Shown: positions 4,780 to 5,229 of the stretch, in pieces
How positions within the stretch are numbered: the first letter of the stretch is position 1
Layout of the letters: every line of letters begins with the position of its first letter
From: Thermoleophilia bacterium
GTDB lineage: Bacteria > Actinomycetota > Thermoleophilia > Gaiellales > Gaiellaceae
Length of the DNA stretch: 5,229 nt
Assembly (NCBI GenBank): GCA_025933895.1
Contig: JAICZB010000189.1
Coordinates: forward strand, 1-5,229
Direction: 5' to 3'
The notes under the pieces: model-generated
The model's input: only the letters and a program-made list of their open reading frames with translations
Database searches by the model: none
Told to the model about the DNA's origin: nothing
Position numbers and translations under genes: made by a program

Positions 4780-5229
4780 ATGGACGCAACGACAGGAACC
4801 CGTCCCCGTGGCGACATTCACGACGCCCGCCGCGCCCTCTTGACGAGGTTCTTCGACCACGCGCCCAGCTTCCCCCCGGCGAGCCTGCCGCCGGCGGAGG
4901 CGCTCGCCGAGGACCGGCGCGCGCGGGAGAGCGAGCACGCCTGGCTGCTCGGTCGGCTCGTGTGGCCGGCGGCGCAGCTTACGGAGTTGCCGCAGGACGG
5001 GGGCCGTGCGCTCGCCGTCGTCGAGGCCGGAACCGAGCGTCAGGACGAGGCGATTTATCTCGAGGGCGTACCGCTCGACGAGGTTGCGGCGCGCGGGCTG
5101 CGCGCGAAGATCCGCTGCGGCGGCGAGCATGTCCCTTCCGTGGAGGAGCTCGCGGATTTCGTCCGCGGCTGCCGCTCCCGCGGGGTCGTCTTCAAGGCGA
5201 CGGCGGGCCTCCACCACGCGTATGCGACC
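4780..5229 (+). CDS. Conserved protein of unknown function, N-terminal part (3' end outside window)
   Basis: An open frame starts at ATG 4780, just after an in-frame TAG (4774-4776), and runs 150 codons off the right edge. Codon third positions are strongly G/C after the first few codons, and it is the only convincing coding frame in this stretch. Recognisable blocks are FFDHAPSFPPASLP (24-37), ALAEDRRARESEHAWLLGRLVWPA (41-64), LRAKIRCGG (107-115), ADFVRGC (125-131) and VFKATAGLHHAYAT (137-150). From memory, FPPA.L, A-x-H-A-W-x-L-G-R, RAK.RCGG and FKATAGLHH are hallmarks of an actinobacterial family with no assigned function; I could not verify this by search. No signal peptide or membrane segment is seen. 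It is transcribed divergently from ffs, with about 60 bases between them. No clear ribosome site precedes the ATG, so leaderless translation is possible. Confidence 0.82.
   Translation, partial: MDATTGTRPRGDIHDARRALLTRFFDHAPSFPPASLPPAEALAEDRRARESEHAWLLGRLVWPAAQLTELPQDGGRALAVVEAGTERQDEAIYLEGVPLDEVAARGLRAKIRCGGEHVPSVEELADFVRGCRSRGVVFKATAGLHHAYAT

Noticed and set aside
4744..5217. Minus-strand open frame opposite the divergent gene
   Set aside because: Low-complexity Arg/Ala/Glu composition and no motifs, whereas the plus strand shows conserved blocks.

Overview
The window is one high-GC stretch with almost all codon third positions G or C. It is dominated by a tightly packed minus-strand gene train. 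The order dnaX - ebfC (ybaB) - recR - aspartokinase - asd matches the neighbourhood known from Actinomycetota (for example the dnaZX/ybaB/recR/ask/asd region of mycobacteria). The divergent gene at the right edge resembles actinobacterial proteins of unknown function. A deep-branching actinobacterium, possibly of the Thermoleophilia type, is my best inference; no sequence search was possible.

Reading in transcription order from the right: a divergent plus-strand gene of unknown function starts at 4780 and leaves the window. On the minus strand, a gene for the small bacterial SRP RNA (ffs, about 4715 to 4617) has a plausible promoter and a U-tract at its end. It is followed by dnaX (4553-2928), ebfC (2922-2587), a 44-residue single-span membrane protein (2590-2456) not expected from the standard cluster, a 139-base gap holding two near-identical palindromic repeat units, recR (2316-1726), aspartokinase (1723-482) and the first 161 codons of asd (485 to the left edge).

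Coupling is tight. ebfC/small ORF and aspartokinase/asd overlap by a GTGA start-stop. recR and aspartokinase are 2 bases apart, and dnaX and ebfC 5 bases apart. The only substantial break is the palindrome-bearing gap before recR. The train joins replication and repair genes (clamp-loader subunit, nucleoid-associated protein, recombination mediator) to the first two enzymes of the aspartate pathway (lysine, threonine, methionine and diaminopimelate).

The points most worth a second look are: (1) an in-frame internal start in the aspartokinase gene with a near-perfect ribosome binding site, predicting a separate regulatory beta subunit; (2) the two palindromic repeats, whose arms differ by a compensatory base-pair change; (3) the small membrane-protein gene; (4) a Cys-to-Asp replacement in the DnaX zinc site; (5) the divergent conserved protein of unknown function.
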